Below, in pieces: positions 28,444-37,750 of a DNA stretch of 64,000 nucleotides. Source of the stretch: Blastocatellia bacterium (GTDB taxonomy: Bacteria; Acidobacteriota; Blastocatellia; HR10; J050); the NCBI GenBank assembly GCA_025054955.1, contig JANWZE010000035.1, forward strand, positions 1 to 64,000, written 5' to 3'. The notes beneath the pieces are model-generated. The model saw nothing but the letters and a program-made list of their open reading frames with translations. It searched no databases and had not been told where the DNA came from. Each line of letters opens with the position of its first letter. The stretch's first letter is position 1. The position numbers were made by a program, and so were the translations under genes.

Positions 28444-28929
28444 ATGAAGAATCACTCTCCTGCCGAATCGAAAACGGAATCAGATGACGACCCTTCAATC
28501 CTGGTGTTGAACCGTCAACGATTTCGTCCCGTGCAATGCCATGCGCTGGCACAACTGGCGCGGCAGGTCTTAGCGGCTGTCGGTCAAGCTACCAGTCGGC
28601 TCACGATCACGCTGGTGAGCGACCGTTGCATGCGACGGTTGAACCGGACATATCGGTCGCTGGATCAGCCTACTGACGTGCTTGCCTTCCCTAACGAACC
28701 TGACTTCCCCCACGAGAATCACCCGCGACGGGACCTGGGCGACGTCATCATTTCCACTGAAACGGCAGCGCGGTATGCTGCCCGCTACGGCATCTCGTTC
28801 GAGCGAGAGATACAACAGCTTGTCATTCACGGCGTGTTGCATTTGTGCGGCTACGACCATGAAACCGATCAAGGTCAAATGAGACAACTGGAGCGGCGGC
28901 TACGTCGAAAGCTGCTTGGCAAGGCCTGA
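28444..28929 (+). CDS. ybeY: rRNA maturation endonuclease YbeY
   Basis: 161 aa. The zinc site HGVLHLCGYDH is intact (H-x3-H-x5-H). Length is normal. It processes the 3' end of 16S rRNA and takes part in ribosome quality control. It lies between phoH and the corC-like gene. Confidence 0.97.
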   Translation: MKNHSPAESKTESDDDPSILVLNRQRFRPVQCHALAQLARQVLAAVGQATSRLTITLVSDRCMRRLNRTYRSLDQPTDVLAFPNEPDFPHENHPRRDLGDVIISTETAARYAARYGISFEREIQQLVIHGVLHLCGYDHETDQGQMRQLERRLRRKLLGKA

Positions 28930-28935
28930 CCGTCA

Positions 28936-30219
28936 ATGATGTCCGTAACCTTTCATATCAGCTTGATCTTGATCCTGACGCTTCTGTTGGTCTTTCTCTC
29001 GACCATTCAGAGCGCCGTCAATGAACTCAGTGAAGTCCAACTGCGCGTCTTGCTGGCTGAACATGAACAAAGCCTCCGCCATCGGTTGCTCAAAATTGTC
29101 GTCGAAGACTACCAGCTCTTCCTACTGACGCTCGGGCTGGGCGGGCAAGTGCTGATTGTGTCAATAACGATTCTGGTCAGCACACTCTTTGGTCAGTTGC
29201 CGGCAACAAACAAGCACCCGCTGCTGTGGGCATTTGTGACCATGTGCTTGGTTATTGGTCTCTTCCGTCAACTGGTGCCGCAACTGGTGGCGCAGATCAA
29301 TCCGTCGCGCGTGTTGTTACTGCTGCTGCCGCCTTTGTCCATTGTTTATCGAGGACTCCACCTATTGGCTGCTCCACTGCACTGGGTCATTCAACGGCAG
29401 CGGCAAAAATTGCAGAGCGCATTCGATCAACTGGCACAGGCCGAGGAGGAGGATACAGATGAAGAGGAAATTCAAGCATTCATTGATGTGGGCGAAGAAG
29501 AAGGCATTTTGGAAGAAGGCGAAGCCGAGCTGATCCAGTCTATTGTGGAACTGGGCGACCGCCGAGTCACCGAGCTGATGACGCCCCGCTCGGAGATCGT
29601 GGCCGTGCGTCACGACACCTCGATTATGGCCGCACTCAACACGATTATTGAGACCCGCTTCTCGCGCATTCCCATCTACCGTGATCACCTGGATAACATC
29701 GAAGGCATTGTCTACTTGCGCGACCTGCTCAAGTGTTGGCGAGCTGGACAGGCCGAGGAGCCTGTTGCGCACATTGCTCGCCCAGCTTATTTCGTGCCAG
29801 AGACAAAACTGGCCGGCGATTTATTGGAAGAGATGCGCCATTCTCATACCCACATCGCGCTGGTGATTGATGAATTCGGAGGACTGGCCGGGTTGATCAC
29901 CATTGAAGACCTGTTGGAAGAAATCGTCGGCGAGATTCAAGAGGAAGAACTGGACGAGGTCGCCGATGAAGTTCACGCCCTGCCGGATGGGAGCTTTCTG
30001 GTCAGCGGCAGCGTCGAGATTCGACGAGTTGAACAATTGGTGGGAACGGAAATTGAAGCCGATGATTTCACCACTGTCGCTGGCCTGATTATCCGCGAAT
30101 TGGACCGGTTGCCAGACGTTGGCGAGCAACTCCATTTCAAAAACCTCCTGTTCGAGGTGGTGGCTGCCGACGGGCGCCGCGTGCAAAAGGTTCGCATCAA
30201 GCCGACCCCCTCGGCTTGA
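28936..30219 (+). CDS. CNNM/CorC-type transporter (hemolysin-like)
   Basis: 427 aa. N-terminal DUF21 membrane domain with three or four helices, two CBS domains (about residues 200-325, starting at VTELMTPRSEIVAV), and the C-terminal CorC_HlyC domain (about 340-425). Members of the family export Mg2+ or Co2+ or control their transport. It overlaps no neighbour and starts 6 bases after ybeY. Confidence 0.92.
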   Translation: MMSVTFHISLILILTLLLVFLSTIQSAVNELSEVQLRVLLAEHEQSLRHRLLKIVVEDYQLFLLTLGLGGQVLIVSITILVSTLFGQLPATNKHPLLWAFVTMCLVIGLFRQLVPQLVAQINPSRVLLLLLPPLSIVYRGLHLLAAPLHWVIQRQRQKLQSAFDQLAQAEEEDTDEEEIQAFIDVGEEEGILEEGEAELIQSIVELGDRRVTELMTPRSEIVAVRHDTSIMAALNTIIETRFSRIPIYRDHLDNIEGIVYLRDLLKCWRAGQAEEPVAHIARPAYFVPETKLAGDLLEEMRHSHTHIALVIDEFGGLAGLITIEDLLEEIVGEIQEEELDEVADEVHALPDGSFLVSGSVEIRRVEQLVGTEIEADDFTTVAGLIIRELDRLPDVGEQLHFKNLLFEVVAADGRRVQKVRIKPTPSA

Positions 30220-30240
30220 GCGAACAGACGTCGAAGAGCT

Positions 30241-31137
30241 GTGAGCCAGCAGCAAACCAAATCCGGATTCGTCGCGTTACTTGGTCGGCCCAACGCCGGT
30301 AAATCAACTTTGCTCAATCAACTGATCGGCCTGAAAGTCGCTGCCGTATCAGATAAGCCGCAAACGACGCGCATGGCAATCCGCGGCATTCTCACCCGGC
30401 CTGAAGGGCAGATCATTTTCGTGGACACCCCCGGCATCCATAAGCCCGTTCACCAAATGAACCAACGCATGATGCGCGCCGTGCAGACGGTCAGCAGTGA
30501 TGCCGATGTGCTCTTATTGCTGGTTGACGCTACAGTGCCCTTCGGCAAGGGAGATCAGTTCGTCTTGGATTGGATCAAGACCATTCAAAAACCGGCTGTG
30601 TTGTGGCTCAATAAAATAGACAAGCTGAAGGATCGAGCCAGCCTCCTGCCACTGATTGAGCGCTACCGAAACGAGGTTTCGTTTGCAGACTTCATTCCCG
30701 GTTCAGCCCTCACGTCGGAAAATGTTGAGTTACTGATCAGCCGGCTGTTCGAGCTGTTGCCGCCAGGTCCGCTCTACTATGCCGAGACGGATATTACCGA
30801 TCAACCCGAACGCACGCTGGCCGCAGAAATCGTGCGTGAGAAACTGTTGCAGGTGGTCCATGACGAAATTCCTTACGAAACGGCTGTCTACACTGAGCAG
30901 TTCAGCGAAGAACCAACGCTGACACGCATTCACTGCACTATTTTGGTGGAACGAGATTCACAGAAAGCAATCATCATCGGGCGCGGCGGACAGCAGCTAA
31001 AACGCATTGGCACATTGGCGCGGCAGGAGCTTGAGTTTCTGCTGGGCAGGAAAGTGTTCCTGCAATTGTATGTGAAAGTGCGGCGGCACTGGCGCGAGGA
31101 CAGCGCCATGCTGGATCAACTCGGCATTCATGGATGA
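30241..31137 (+). CDS. era: GTPase Era
   Basis: 298 aa. G1 is GRPNAGKST; G3 is DTPGIH; G4 is NKIDK. A C-terminal KH domain has IIIGRGGQQLKRIG. Era binds 16S rRNA and helps assemble the 30S subunit, in keeping with the neighbouring ybeY and rsmE. The start is GTG at 30241. Confidence 0.97.
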   Translation: MSQQQTKSGFVALLGRPNAGKSTLLNQLIGLKVAAVSDKPQTTRMAIRGILTRPEGQIIFVDTPGIHKPVHQMNQRMMRAVQTVSSDADVLLLLVDATVPFGKGDQFVLDWIKTIQKPAVLWLNKIDKLKDRASLLPLIERYRNEVSFADFIPGSALTSENVELLISRLFELLPPGPLYYAETDITDQPERTLAAEIVREKLLQVVHDEIPYETAVYTEQFSEEPTLTRIHCTILVERDSQKAIIIGRGGQQLKRIGTLARQELEFLLGRKVFLQLYVKVRRHWREDSAMLDQLGIHG

Positions 31138-31143
31138 TGGAGT

Positions 31144-31887
31144 ATGAGCCGACACCGTTTTTTCGCGCCACCGTCTGCCATCACGGAGAACCGCATTGTT
31201 CTTATGGCTGAAGAGTCATATCACCTTCAACGTGTGCTTCGACTCCGACCCGGCGCAATAGTAGCCGTGTTCGATGGTTCAGGAAAGGAATACACTTGCA
31301 GTATCCAACGTCTCGACCACGATCAAACCGAGCTGCTGATCCTGCAAGAAACCCGCCCGAACACCGAATCTGAATTGAACCTGACCCTGGCGCAAGGCCT
31401 TATCAAAGGCGAGAAATTCGATCTGATCGTTCAAAAAGCGACGGAACTCGGTCTCCGGCGTCTCATTCCCCTGGTGACTGCTCACACGGTGAGCAGTGGC
31501 GCGCAACGGGTTTCTGCCGCGCGACTGGCCCGATGGCAGCGGATCGTCCTTGAAGCAACCAAGCAATGCGGTCGCACGCGGCTAATGGAAGTCACCGCAC
31601 CGATGCAATGGCGCGAATTTATCGCTGAGCTTCCTCCACAGACGCTGCTACTTTGTGAACGCAGTGGGGAGTCGCTGCAAGCGCTGCGGGAGCGATGGAC
31701 TGCCTCAAAGCCTCCCAATTGCCTCATGGTCGGCCCCGAAGGCGGATGGGATAGTCAGGAGCTTGAAGTGGCTCTGCATGCCGGCGCTTTCCCTGTCTGG
31801 CTCGGCCCGCGCATTTTGCGCGCGGAGACGGCCGCCATTGTGGCGCTCAGTCTGATTCAATATCTGTGGGGCGACTTGAAGCAATAA
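31144..31887 (+). CDS. rsmE: 16S rRNA (uracil-1498-N3)-methyltransferase RsmE
   Basis: 247 aa. N-terminal PUA-like part and C-terminal SPOUT knot with LMVGPEGGWDSQELEVA and LGPRILRAETAAIVAL, the standard SAM-binding end of RsmE. It methylates U1498 of 16S rRNA. Its start is 6 bases after the era stop. Confidence 0.95.
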   Translation: MSRHRFFAPPSAITENRIVLMAEESYHLQRVLRLRPGAIVAVFDGSGKEYTCSIQRLDHDQTELLILQETRPNTESELNLTLAQGLIKGEKFDLIVQKATELGLRRLIPLVTAHTVSSGAQRVSAARLARWQRIVLEATKQCGRTRLMEVTAPMQWREFIAELPPQTLLLCERSGESLQALRERWTASKPPNCLMVGPEGGWDSQELEVALHAGAFPVWLGPRILRAETAAIVALSLIQYLWGDLKQ

Positions 31888-31932
31888 GCCAGCCCCGCAT
31901 CCTAAGCCGCTCCGGCCAACCGGAAAAAAACC

Positions 31933-31961
31933 TTGACTTTACCATCTAGTTGTTGTATACC
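31933..31961 (+). promoter_or_regulatory. Sigma-70 promoter with a long leader
   Basis: TTGACT (31933-31938), 17 bases, TATACC (31956-31961). The next gene starts at 32291, so a transcript from here would carry a leader of about 320 bases. Confidence 0.6.
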
Positions 31962-32058
31962 AACCCCAGCAAGTTGCAGTTGTGGATTAATCGCTAGAAG
32001 TAGGGCGAGAAAAGTTGTTTTGTTGGTGTGGTGGTGGTTGTCTTGAAGGAGTTTTTAA

Positions 32059-32139
32059 GTGGGTCAGGCGAAGGTATTGAATGCGAGTGACGGTAGGCAG
32101 GTTACTCCGATTACCTTCGTTAAGTCTGATGAGTTTTAA
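32059..32139 (+). other. Structured leader and possible 26-codon ORF
   Basis: GTG 32059 with GGAG upstream opens a 26-codon frame ending at TAA 32137-32139. The same stretch folds as a nested hairpin: outer CGAAGGTA/TACCTTCG (32069-32076 with 32112-32119) and inner GAGTGAC/GTTACTC (32085-32091 with 32101-32107). It could be a leader peptide, a regulatory RNA, or both. The segment GGTAGGCAG...GTTAC faintly recalls the 3' half of c-di-GMP (GEMM) riboswitches, but the 5' half of that aptamer is not seen. Confidence 0.35.
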
Positions 32140-32290
32140 CAACTTCAGGAGGGGGTTCCTCAGGTGGGACCATCGCTTAATTCAAGCCGGACGGCAAGGC
32201 GTAGGTTAACCGAGTTTCATTCGGTCCCCCACGTGTACCCCATTGAGAGCGTAGATCAATTGTATCAGTATCAAAGCAAGGAGGATCAAT

Positions 32291-33604
32291 ATGAGGAGAG
32301 AGAGTTTTGCGAAAACCGGTAGAATCCTTTGCATCATGGTGATTGCCCTTGTCTTGGCAACCATGAGTTTGCCCCAACCAAATCAAGCTCAAGGCTTAAT
32401 CGGTAATGTGATCACGGAAATGGAAGTCAGTCTGACCGGCGCGGATAACGACAGGACGGCGTTTCAAATTGTCCCTGGGCCGCCTGGCGTCATCAGAGGA
32501 CGCGCCCAAGGTGAACTACTCTTTGGAATCGTGGCCTTTTTAGAGGATATTCCCCCTATCATTAGCCCCATCACGGGTGATGTAGTGGGAACGCCGCGAC
32601 AAACCCAGATCATTGCCACTGTGAGTGCGTTTACTGACAGCCAAGACCTTTACTCGCTCCGGCTCACGCGGGACCAGAATGTGTCGCTCAACTTAGGATT
32701 TTCAGGTGACGGCTATCACCATCTCTCAGCCGATGCCGCTGCATTAGCCCTCGGGCTGCCGTACCACTTGTTTCCCTTTAGTATTGTCTTTCCAAGTGAC
32801 CTTGACCTCTTGCTGCTTAATGCGAGAGGGCAGTTTATTGACGGATCGTTCGATGCGGAGGGTAACGGCCTTTGCTTGCTGCCATGGGCATTTGGCGCGC
32901 CCCCGCCGTTTTGCGATTTGAATCTTGTCAATTCGACAGAAAGTGTCACAAACGTCTCATTGCCACGCGGACGCTACATCATCAATGTGGATCAGTTTTA
33001 CACCAACAGCGTCTTCCTGCTGACGGTGACACCTGACCAAAACATCCTCACCAATGAGCTTGTTCAGGCGTGGGATAGTGCCACAGATGAATCTTACACG
33101 CTTCGCGTTGGCACCTTGGGTACGGTCGGACAGCCTCCTGAGGCAATTGAACCAATCAAAAGTACGATCAAGTTCCTAGCCGGCTTTAGACCCGTGACTC
33201 CCATTTCTGGCGCTGCGGCAGAATACCAACTGATTGATGTGCTCGAATCAGGTCGTTATTCGTTTAACGCCGTCGTTGGCCGCGCACAAGACAAGGGGGG
33301 GCATCTGTTCCTGCTGCGGCAAGGTGCCAACTCCCGGCAATGGATTCCGGTTGCCCGCTCGTCGGTGGTACAACAAGGCTTCGAGAGCATCGCCAATGTT
33401 CAATTGCAAGCTGGACGTTACATGTTGGCTTATAGCGGAAACGGCATCAGACCGTTTTCAAAGAAGCACCACTACATTGTGACCGTCTTGAATCACGCTG
33501 ACGAGGTCGTTGGCATGCACATCAGTGAGGTTGTTAACCTGCAGGCCATACGCGACCGGATGCAATTCATCAAGAATTCAATTAAGGTCTCACCTCCTAA
33601 GTAG
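32291..33604 (+). CDS. Secreted protein of unknown function
   Basis: 437 aa. A signal peptide spans about residues 1-34 (basic start, hydrophobic core, cleavage near PNQAQG). The mature part is beta-rich, and two stretches (about 115-215 and 285-400) look like pre-peptidase C-terminal (PPC)-type beta sandwiches: segments such as TDSQDLYSLRLTRDQNVSLNL and LPRGRYIINVDQF. No catalytic motif is seen. AAGGAGGA is 6 bases before the ATG. It could be a surface or extracellular binding protein. Confidence 0.7.
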   Translation: MRRESFAKTGRILCIMVIALVLATMSLPQPNQAQGLIGNVITEMEVSLTGADNDRTAFQIVPGPPGVIRGRAQGELLFGIVAFLEDIPPIISPITGDVVGTPRQTQIIATVSAFTDSQDLYSLRLTRDQNVSLNLGFSGDGYHHLSADAAALALGLPYHLFPFSIVFPSDLDLLLLNARGQFIDGSFDAEGNGLCLLPWAFGAPPPFCDLNLVNSTESVTNVSLPRGRYIINVDQFYTNSVFLLTVTPDQNILTNELVQAWDSATDESYTLRVGTLGTVGQPPEAIEPIKSTIKFLAGFRPVTPISGAAAEYQLIDVLESGRYSFNAVVGRAQDKGGHLFLLRQGANSRQWIPVARSSVVQQGFESIANVQLQAGRYMLAYSGNGIRPFSKKHHYIVTVLNHADEVVGMHISEVVNLQAIRDRMQFIKNSIKVSPPK

Positions 33605-33657
33605 CTTGTTTGGTGACGGGAGACTGACTCCCGATTTCAATGGGGCAACTACATAGC

Positions 33658-33698
33658 ACCCTAGCCGCCACCGCGCGGGGCGGCTAGGGTTTGTTTTC
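33658..33698 (+). terminator. Intrinsic terminator
   Basis: ACCCTAGCCGCC (33658-33669) pairs perfectly with GGCGGCTAGGGT (33679-33690) around a 9-base loop and is followed by TTGTTTTCT. It terminates the secreted-protein transcript. Confidence 0.9.
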
Positions 33699-33885
33699 TA
33701 TAGAAAAAGCTTCGATGGGCGACGAGCCTTCGTTCATGCTTGTCCACCGGGCCTTGGCTTCATTCTTATGTCATCGCATTCTGAAAAACTCTCATTCACG
33801 ATGAATAAGTGGCCACGGGCTGCGTTTCCGCAATTGGTATCACTTGCGGAGTGCTTCGTCTCTGGTCCCCACTCAATTTTTTAGT
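33699..33885. other. Intergenic sequence with a small hairpin
   Basis: TCCGCAA and TTGCGGA (about 33826-33850) enclose TTGGTATCAC. The phrase CAATTGGTATCAC also occurs at 56124. No gene is seen. Confidence 0.4.
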
Positions 33886-33914
33886 TTGCCTTATGGCCAG
33901 CCCTGTTATATCAT
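33886..33914 (+). promoter_or_regulatory. Probable promoter of the ligase cluster
   Basis: TTGCCT (33886-33891), a 17-base spacer and TATCAT (33909-33914) lie about 70 bases before the first ATP-grasp gene. No other good promoter was noticed in front of the three ligase genes, so they are probably one operon. Confidence 0.55.
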
Positions 33915-33985
33915 GTTGCGCCAAGCTGGTTAGCTACTACTGGTAGGGTCTATAAGAATGTGGGTACGCGAGGAGTGAGGCGTCT

Positions 33986-34939
33986 ATGAAAATAGGACTT
34001 TTGGTAGGCCGCGAGCAGTCGTTTCCTCAAGCCTTCATTGAAAAGATTGCTTCGATGAATGTTGGGCTCACGGCTGAATACATCAAACTAGGTGGCGTCA
34101 AGACGATTGATCCCTGCGAGTATCGCATCATTATTGATCGCATCTCGCATGAGATTCCATACTATCGCGCTTTCTTGAAGCAGGCCGTGCTCAATGGCGT
34201 CATCGTCATCAATAATCCGTTTTGGTGGTCGGCTGATGACAAGTACTTCGGCACGGCACTGATTCAACGATTGGGCGTGGCGGTGCCCAAAACGGTTTTG
34301 TTGCCGCAAAAGGCGTATAAACAAGGTGTCGTCAGCGAATCGTTGCGCAATCTTCAATTTCCATTAGACTGGCAAGGAATTCTGCAGTATGTCGGATTGC
34401 CGGCCATCATGAAGCCCTATGACGGCGGCGGATGGAAAAACGTCTATCGCATTGACTCATTGGAAGAGTTGTTATGGCATTACAATCAGACGGGCGAGCT
34501 GTGCATGATGCTGCAAGAGTTCATTCAATTTGAGAAATTCGTCCGATGTTATACCATCGGGCGCAAAAAAGTGCTGGTAATGAAGTACGATCCAACCAAG
34601 CCATATCTGCAAGGCCAATACCAGCCGCTTGACGGGTATCTGGACGACGAGCTTCATGAGCGCATTGTGCGTGATTGCCTCAAGATCAATCAGGCGCTTG
34701 GCTACGACATCAACACGCAGGAATTTGCCATTCGCGACGGCATCCCCTATGCCATTGATTTTACCAACCCGGCCCCCGACGCGGATATTTTTTCTGTCGG
34801 TGAGAAACACTTCTACTGGTTCCTGGACGCGGTCACCGAGCTAGTGATCGAGTATGCGTATCACGGGCAGCCCACCATTCGGGATCATCGGTGGCACGAG
34901 TTTTTGAACGCATCGGTGGCCGTGGGCGGTTCAATGTAG
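33986..34939 (+). CDS. ATP-grasp ligase
   Basis: 317 aa. ATP-grasp core: IMKPYDGGGWKNVYR (nucleotide-binding glycine loop and Lys), LQEFIQFEKFVRCYTIG, and the metal-binding C-terminal segment QEFAIRDGIPYAIDFTNPAPD. The fold couples ATP hydrolysis to joining a carboxylate with an amine or thiol, via an acylphosphate. The substrate cannot be told from the sequence. GAGGAGTGAGG is upstream of the ATG. It leads a row of three ATP-dependent ligases. Confidence 0.85.
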   Translation: MKIGLLVGREQSFPQAFIEKIASMNVGLTAEYIKLGGVKTIDPCEYRIIIDRISHEIPYYRAFLKQAVLNGVIVINNPFWWSADDKYFGTALIQRLGVAVPKTVLLPQKAYKQGVVSESLRNLQFPLDWQGILQYVGLPAIMKPYDGGGWKNVYRIDSLEELLWHYNQTGELCMMLQEFIQFEKFVRCYTIGRKKVLVMKYDPTKPYLQGQYQPLDGYLDDELHERIVRDCLKINQALGYDINTQEFAIRDGIPYAIDFTNPAPDADIFSVGEKHFYWFLDAVTELVIEYAYHGQPTIRDHRWHEFLNASVAVGGSM

Positions 34940-34990
34940 AGGCGCTAGACAGAAACATCAGCGCCCATCAAACTTTCTGCATAAAGGAAC

Positions 34991-36331
34991 ATGCTCAAGG
35001 AAGCCGTCACAACCTATCACACGCTGCTGGAGCAGAACAACGGCATCGAGCGCACCAGAGAGCAGCTCTGGCAACGGCTCAACGAAGTGGAATTTGTCTT
35101 TGGTGGACGCATGCTCAGCCCGTTTTTGCGTCCTCATTTTGTCACGCGCCAGCAGTTTGAATTTATTCGCAGTGTGTGCGAAGGATTGTGGCCGGCGATT
35201 CTGAAAGTAGCCGACCACGCATTGCGTGAACCAGAGTTGCTCGATTACTTGGGCGTGACTGAAACAGAGCGCCGATTGATCAGCTTTGAGCCGGGCTATC
35301 AAGGCGTCTCGCGCACGGCGCGGCTGGATTCGTTCTTGACGCAGGAACGCTACTCGTTTGTCGAGCTGAACGCCGAAACGCCTGCCGGTATCGCCTATTC
35401 GGATGTGGCCACCGAGATTTTCTTAAAGCTGGATGTGATGAAGGAATTTGCCAAACACTATCGCGTCACGCCGCTCAGCGGACGAGAGAAACTATTGAAT
35501 GTGTTGTTGGCAGCTTATCAGGAATTCAGCGGTAGCGATCACCGGCCTAATATCGCCATCGTTGATCTGCCTGGACTGCCAACGAGACGCGAGTTCGAGC
35601 TGTTTCAGGAATTCTTCGAGTCGCGCGGACTGAACGCCATCATTGCTCATCCGCAAGAGTTGGAGTTTCGCCAGGGGAAACTCTATGCTGGAGATTTTCG
35701 CGTTGATTTGATCTACAAACGGTTGCTGGTCAATGAACTGATTGAAGTCATGGAGCAGGCGCAGGGCTTGCTCGAAGCGTGCCAAGCCGGCGCGGTGTGC
35801 ATGGTGAATTCGTTCCGCGGCAAACTGATTCACAAGAAACTGCTATTCGGCGTGCTGACTGACGAGCAGTTCGCTCACCTCTTCACGGAAGCTGAGCGAA
35901 CGCTGATACGCCAGCATGTCCCCTGGACGCGACGGTTTGAGCCTCGCAAAACAACCTATTATGGGCAGGAAATTGATCTTATCGCCTTTGCCCGGCAACG
36001 ACGCGACCAACTGGTGCTCAAACCGAATGATGAATATGGCGGCAAAGGAATTTTCATCGGCTGGGAATGCGATGAAGCAGCCTGGGATGCGGCTATCGAG
36101 TCTGCGCTCACGCATCCCTACTTGCTGCAAGAGCGCGTGACTACGGCTCGAGAGGTCTTCCCGTGGATCATAGATGGGACTACGGTTGATTTTGTTGAGC
36201 AGTTGGTTGATCTGGACCCGTTATTGTTCGACGGTCATGTCGGCAGTGCGTTCACCCGTTTATCCAGTAGTGAGTTGTGCAACGTAACCGCCGGTGGCGG
36301 CATGGTGCCGACATTTATTTTGGAGAATTGA
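34991..36331 (+). CDS. Circularly permuted ATP-grasp type 2 ligase
   Basis: 446 aa. Two halves carry the permuted ATP-grasp: a glutathionylspermidine-synthetase-like N-terminal part (residues 100-200, SFVELNAETPAGIAYSD) and a C-terminal part with QLVLKPNDEYGGKGIF, YLLQERV and the acidic segment around PWIIDGTTVDF. The type is found in clusters with carboxylate-amine ligases. It probably forms an amide bond, but the substrates are unknown. The gap to the previous gene is 51 bases. Confidence 0.85.
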   Translation: MLKEAVTTYHTLLEQNNGIERTREQLWQRLNEVEFVFGGRMLSPFLRPHFVTRQQFEFIRSVCEGLWPAILKVADHALREPELLDYLGVTETERRLISFEPGYQGVSRTARLDSFLTQERYSFVELNAETPAGIAYSDVATEIFLKLDVMKEFAKHYRVTPLSGREKLLNVLLAAYQEFSGSDHRPNIAIVDLPGLPTRREFELFQEFFESRGLNAIIAHPQELEFRQGKLYAGDFRVDLIYKRLLVNELIEVMEQAQGLLEACQAGAVCMVNSFRGKLIHKKLLFGVLTDEQFAHLFTEAERTLIRQHVPWTRRFEPRKTTYYGQEIDLIAFARQRRDQLVLKPNDEYGGKGIFIGWECDEAAWDAAIESALTHPYLLQERVTTAREVFPWIIDGTTVDFVEQLVDLDPLLFDGHVGSAFTRLSSSELCNVTAGGGMVPTFILEN

Positions 36332-36415
36332 TTGGTTGGCCATTTTACTGAGCAATGATTCACTCACCTATGACTAAACGGCTTGATTCTCCTCTGGTAG
36401 CATGGAGGAAGGCTT

Positions 36416-37561
36416 ATGAGTTCACAAAGTCCGTATAGCTTGCCATCACTGGGAAAATTCGATCAGGATTTCACCATTGGCATTGAAGAAGAATATCAGA
36501 TTGTTGACCCGGTCACACGGGACTTGCGCTCGCATGTCTACTCCATCCTGGAGGAAGGCAAGCGCATCCTAGGCGAGCAAGTCAAACCGGAGATGCATCA
36601 GTCCATGGTGGAAATCGGCACGGGCATCTGCGCTAATATCAAAGAAGCGCGCGCCGACCTGTTTCGCTTGAGGAAAACGATGGCCGAATTGGCCGCGCGT
36701 CAGGGACTGAAAATCGTCGCCGCCTCAACCCATCCCTTTGCCTTGTGGACCGAGCAGAAAATTTATGACCACGAACGCTATTACAAGATCGTCGAGGATA
36801 TGCAGGTGCTGGCGCAATCGCTGCTCATCTTCGGCATGCATGTGCATGTGTGCATTGAAAACCGCGAGATGGCTATTCACATCCTCAACGCAGCACGCTA
36901 CTTTCTGCCTCACGTCCTGGCATTGTCAACGAGCTCGCCGTTTTGGACGGGGCGCAATACCGGGTTGAAATCCTACCGTTGCGAGTTGTTCAAAAAATTT
37001 CCCCGCACTGACATTCCTGACTATTTCCCGTCCTATTCAGAGTACGAAAATTTCGTCAATCTGCTGATCAAGACCAATTGCATTGACAATGCCAAGCGAA
37101 TCTGGTGGGACCTGCGCATTCATCCAGTCTACCCAACGCTGGAGTATCGCATCTGTGACTTGCCAACAAACCCCGAAGATAGCCTCTCGATCGCAGCCTT
37201 GTTCCAGGCCATCACCGTCAAGCTCTATAAGCTCATTAAACTCAACATGGGTTGGCGACTCTATCGCCGCGCCCTGATCCAGGAAAATAAGTGGCGGGCT
37301 ATCCGCTATGGACTCGATGGCCGTTTGATTGACTTCGGCAAACAGGAAGAAGTCCCCGTCCGCCAACTCATCTGTGAGCTGATCGAATTCGTTGATGATG
37401 TGGTTGATGAGTTAAACTGCCGCGAGGAGATCAATCATATTTATGAAATTCTGGAACGCGGCACTAGCGCCGACCAACAACTCCGGGTCTACCGCGAGAC
37501 AGGTGATTTGAAGGCCGTGGTGGACTTCTTAATCGAAGAGACCATGCGCGGCATTACCTAG
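36416..37561 (+). CDS. Carboxylate-amine ligase, YbdK/GCS2 type
   Basis: 381 aa. Family motif FTIGIEEEYQIVDPVTRDLR at the N-terminus (GIEEE glutamate cluster), then EMHQSMVEIGTG, FGMHVHVCIENRE and the C-terminal WWDLRIHP segment. YbdK-type proteins are weak glutamate-cysteine ligases. In this cluster it would most simply act on a glutamate-like substrate. It is 84 bases downstream of the permuted ATP-grasp gene. Confidence 0.92.
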   Translation: MSSQSPYSLPSLGKFDQDFTIGIEEEYQIVDPVTRDLRSHVYSILEEGKRILGEQVKPEMHQSMVEIGTGICANIKEARADLFRLRKTMAELAARQGLKIVAASTHPFALWTEQKIYDHERYYKIVEDMQVLAQSLLIFGMHVHVCIENREMAIHILNAARYFLPHVLALSTSSPFWTGRNTGLKSYRCELFKKFPRTDIPDYFPSYSEYENFVNLLIKTNCIDNAKRIWWDLRIHPVYPTLEYRICDLPTNPEDSLSIAALFQAITVKLYKLIKLNMGWRLYRRALIQENKWRAIRYGLDGRLIDFGKQEEVPVRQLICELIEFVDDVVDELNCREEINHIYEILERGTSADQQLRVYRETGDLKAVVDFLIEETMRGIT

Positions 37562-37676
37562 AACAGCTCGCGAATGAGCTTTATCCCAGAAGCAGAGGGC
37601 AGGGATAACCCCACCACCAGGCGGGCACTCTCAGCGTGATAGGCTACAAAAATATGGCGTCTTTAAGCTCAGAGTG

Positions 37677-37686
37677 ACAATTTTGT
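37677..37686 (+). promoter_or_regulatory. Possible activator-binding site ACAATTTTGT
   Basis: ACAATTTTGT (4-base arms ACAA/TTGT) lies 7 bases before the -35 box of the activator gene. An identical copy lies upstream of the glnA sigma-54 promoter (39395-39404). Two identical sites in front of a regulator gene and its likely target suggest they are its operators, with autoregulation at this copy. Confidence 0.35.
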
Positions 37687-37692
37687 AGTAAA

Positions 37693-37721
37693 TTGACAAG
37701 AAAGAATCATTTTTGTACGAT
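37693..37721 (+). promoter_or_regulatory. Sigma-70-like promoter of the activator gene
   Basis: TTGACA (37693-37698), 17 bases, TACGAT (37716-37721). The transcript would begin around 37728, which favours ATG 37751 over TTG 37733 as the start of the next gene. Confidence 0.6.
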
Positions 37722-37750
37722 TCTCCGTCACGTTGATTCGAGATTGTCAG

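Noticed and set aside
32060-32125. A c-di-GMP (GEMM-I) riboswitch before the secreted-protein gene
   Set aside because: The 3' half has a faint match (GGTAGG.AG...GTTAC), but the 5' half with its conserved GC-rich loop is missing.
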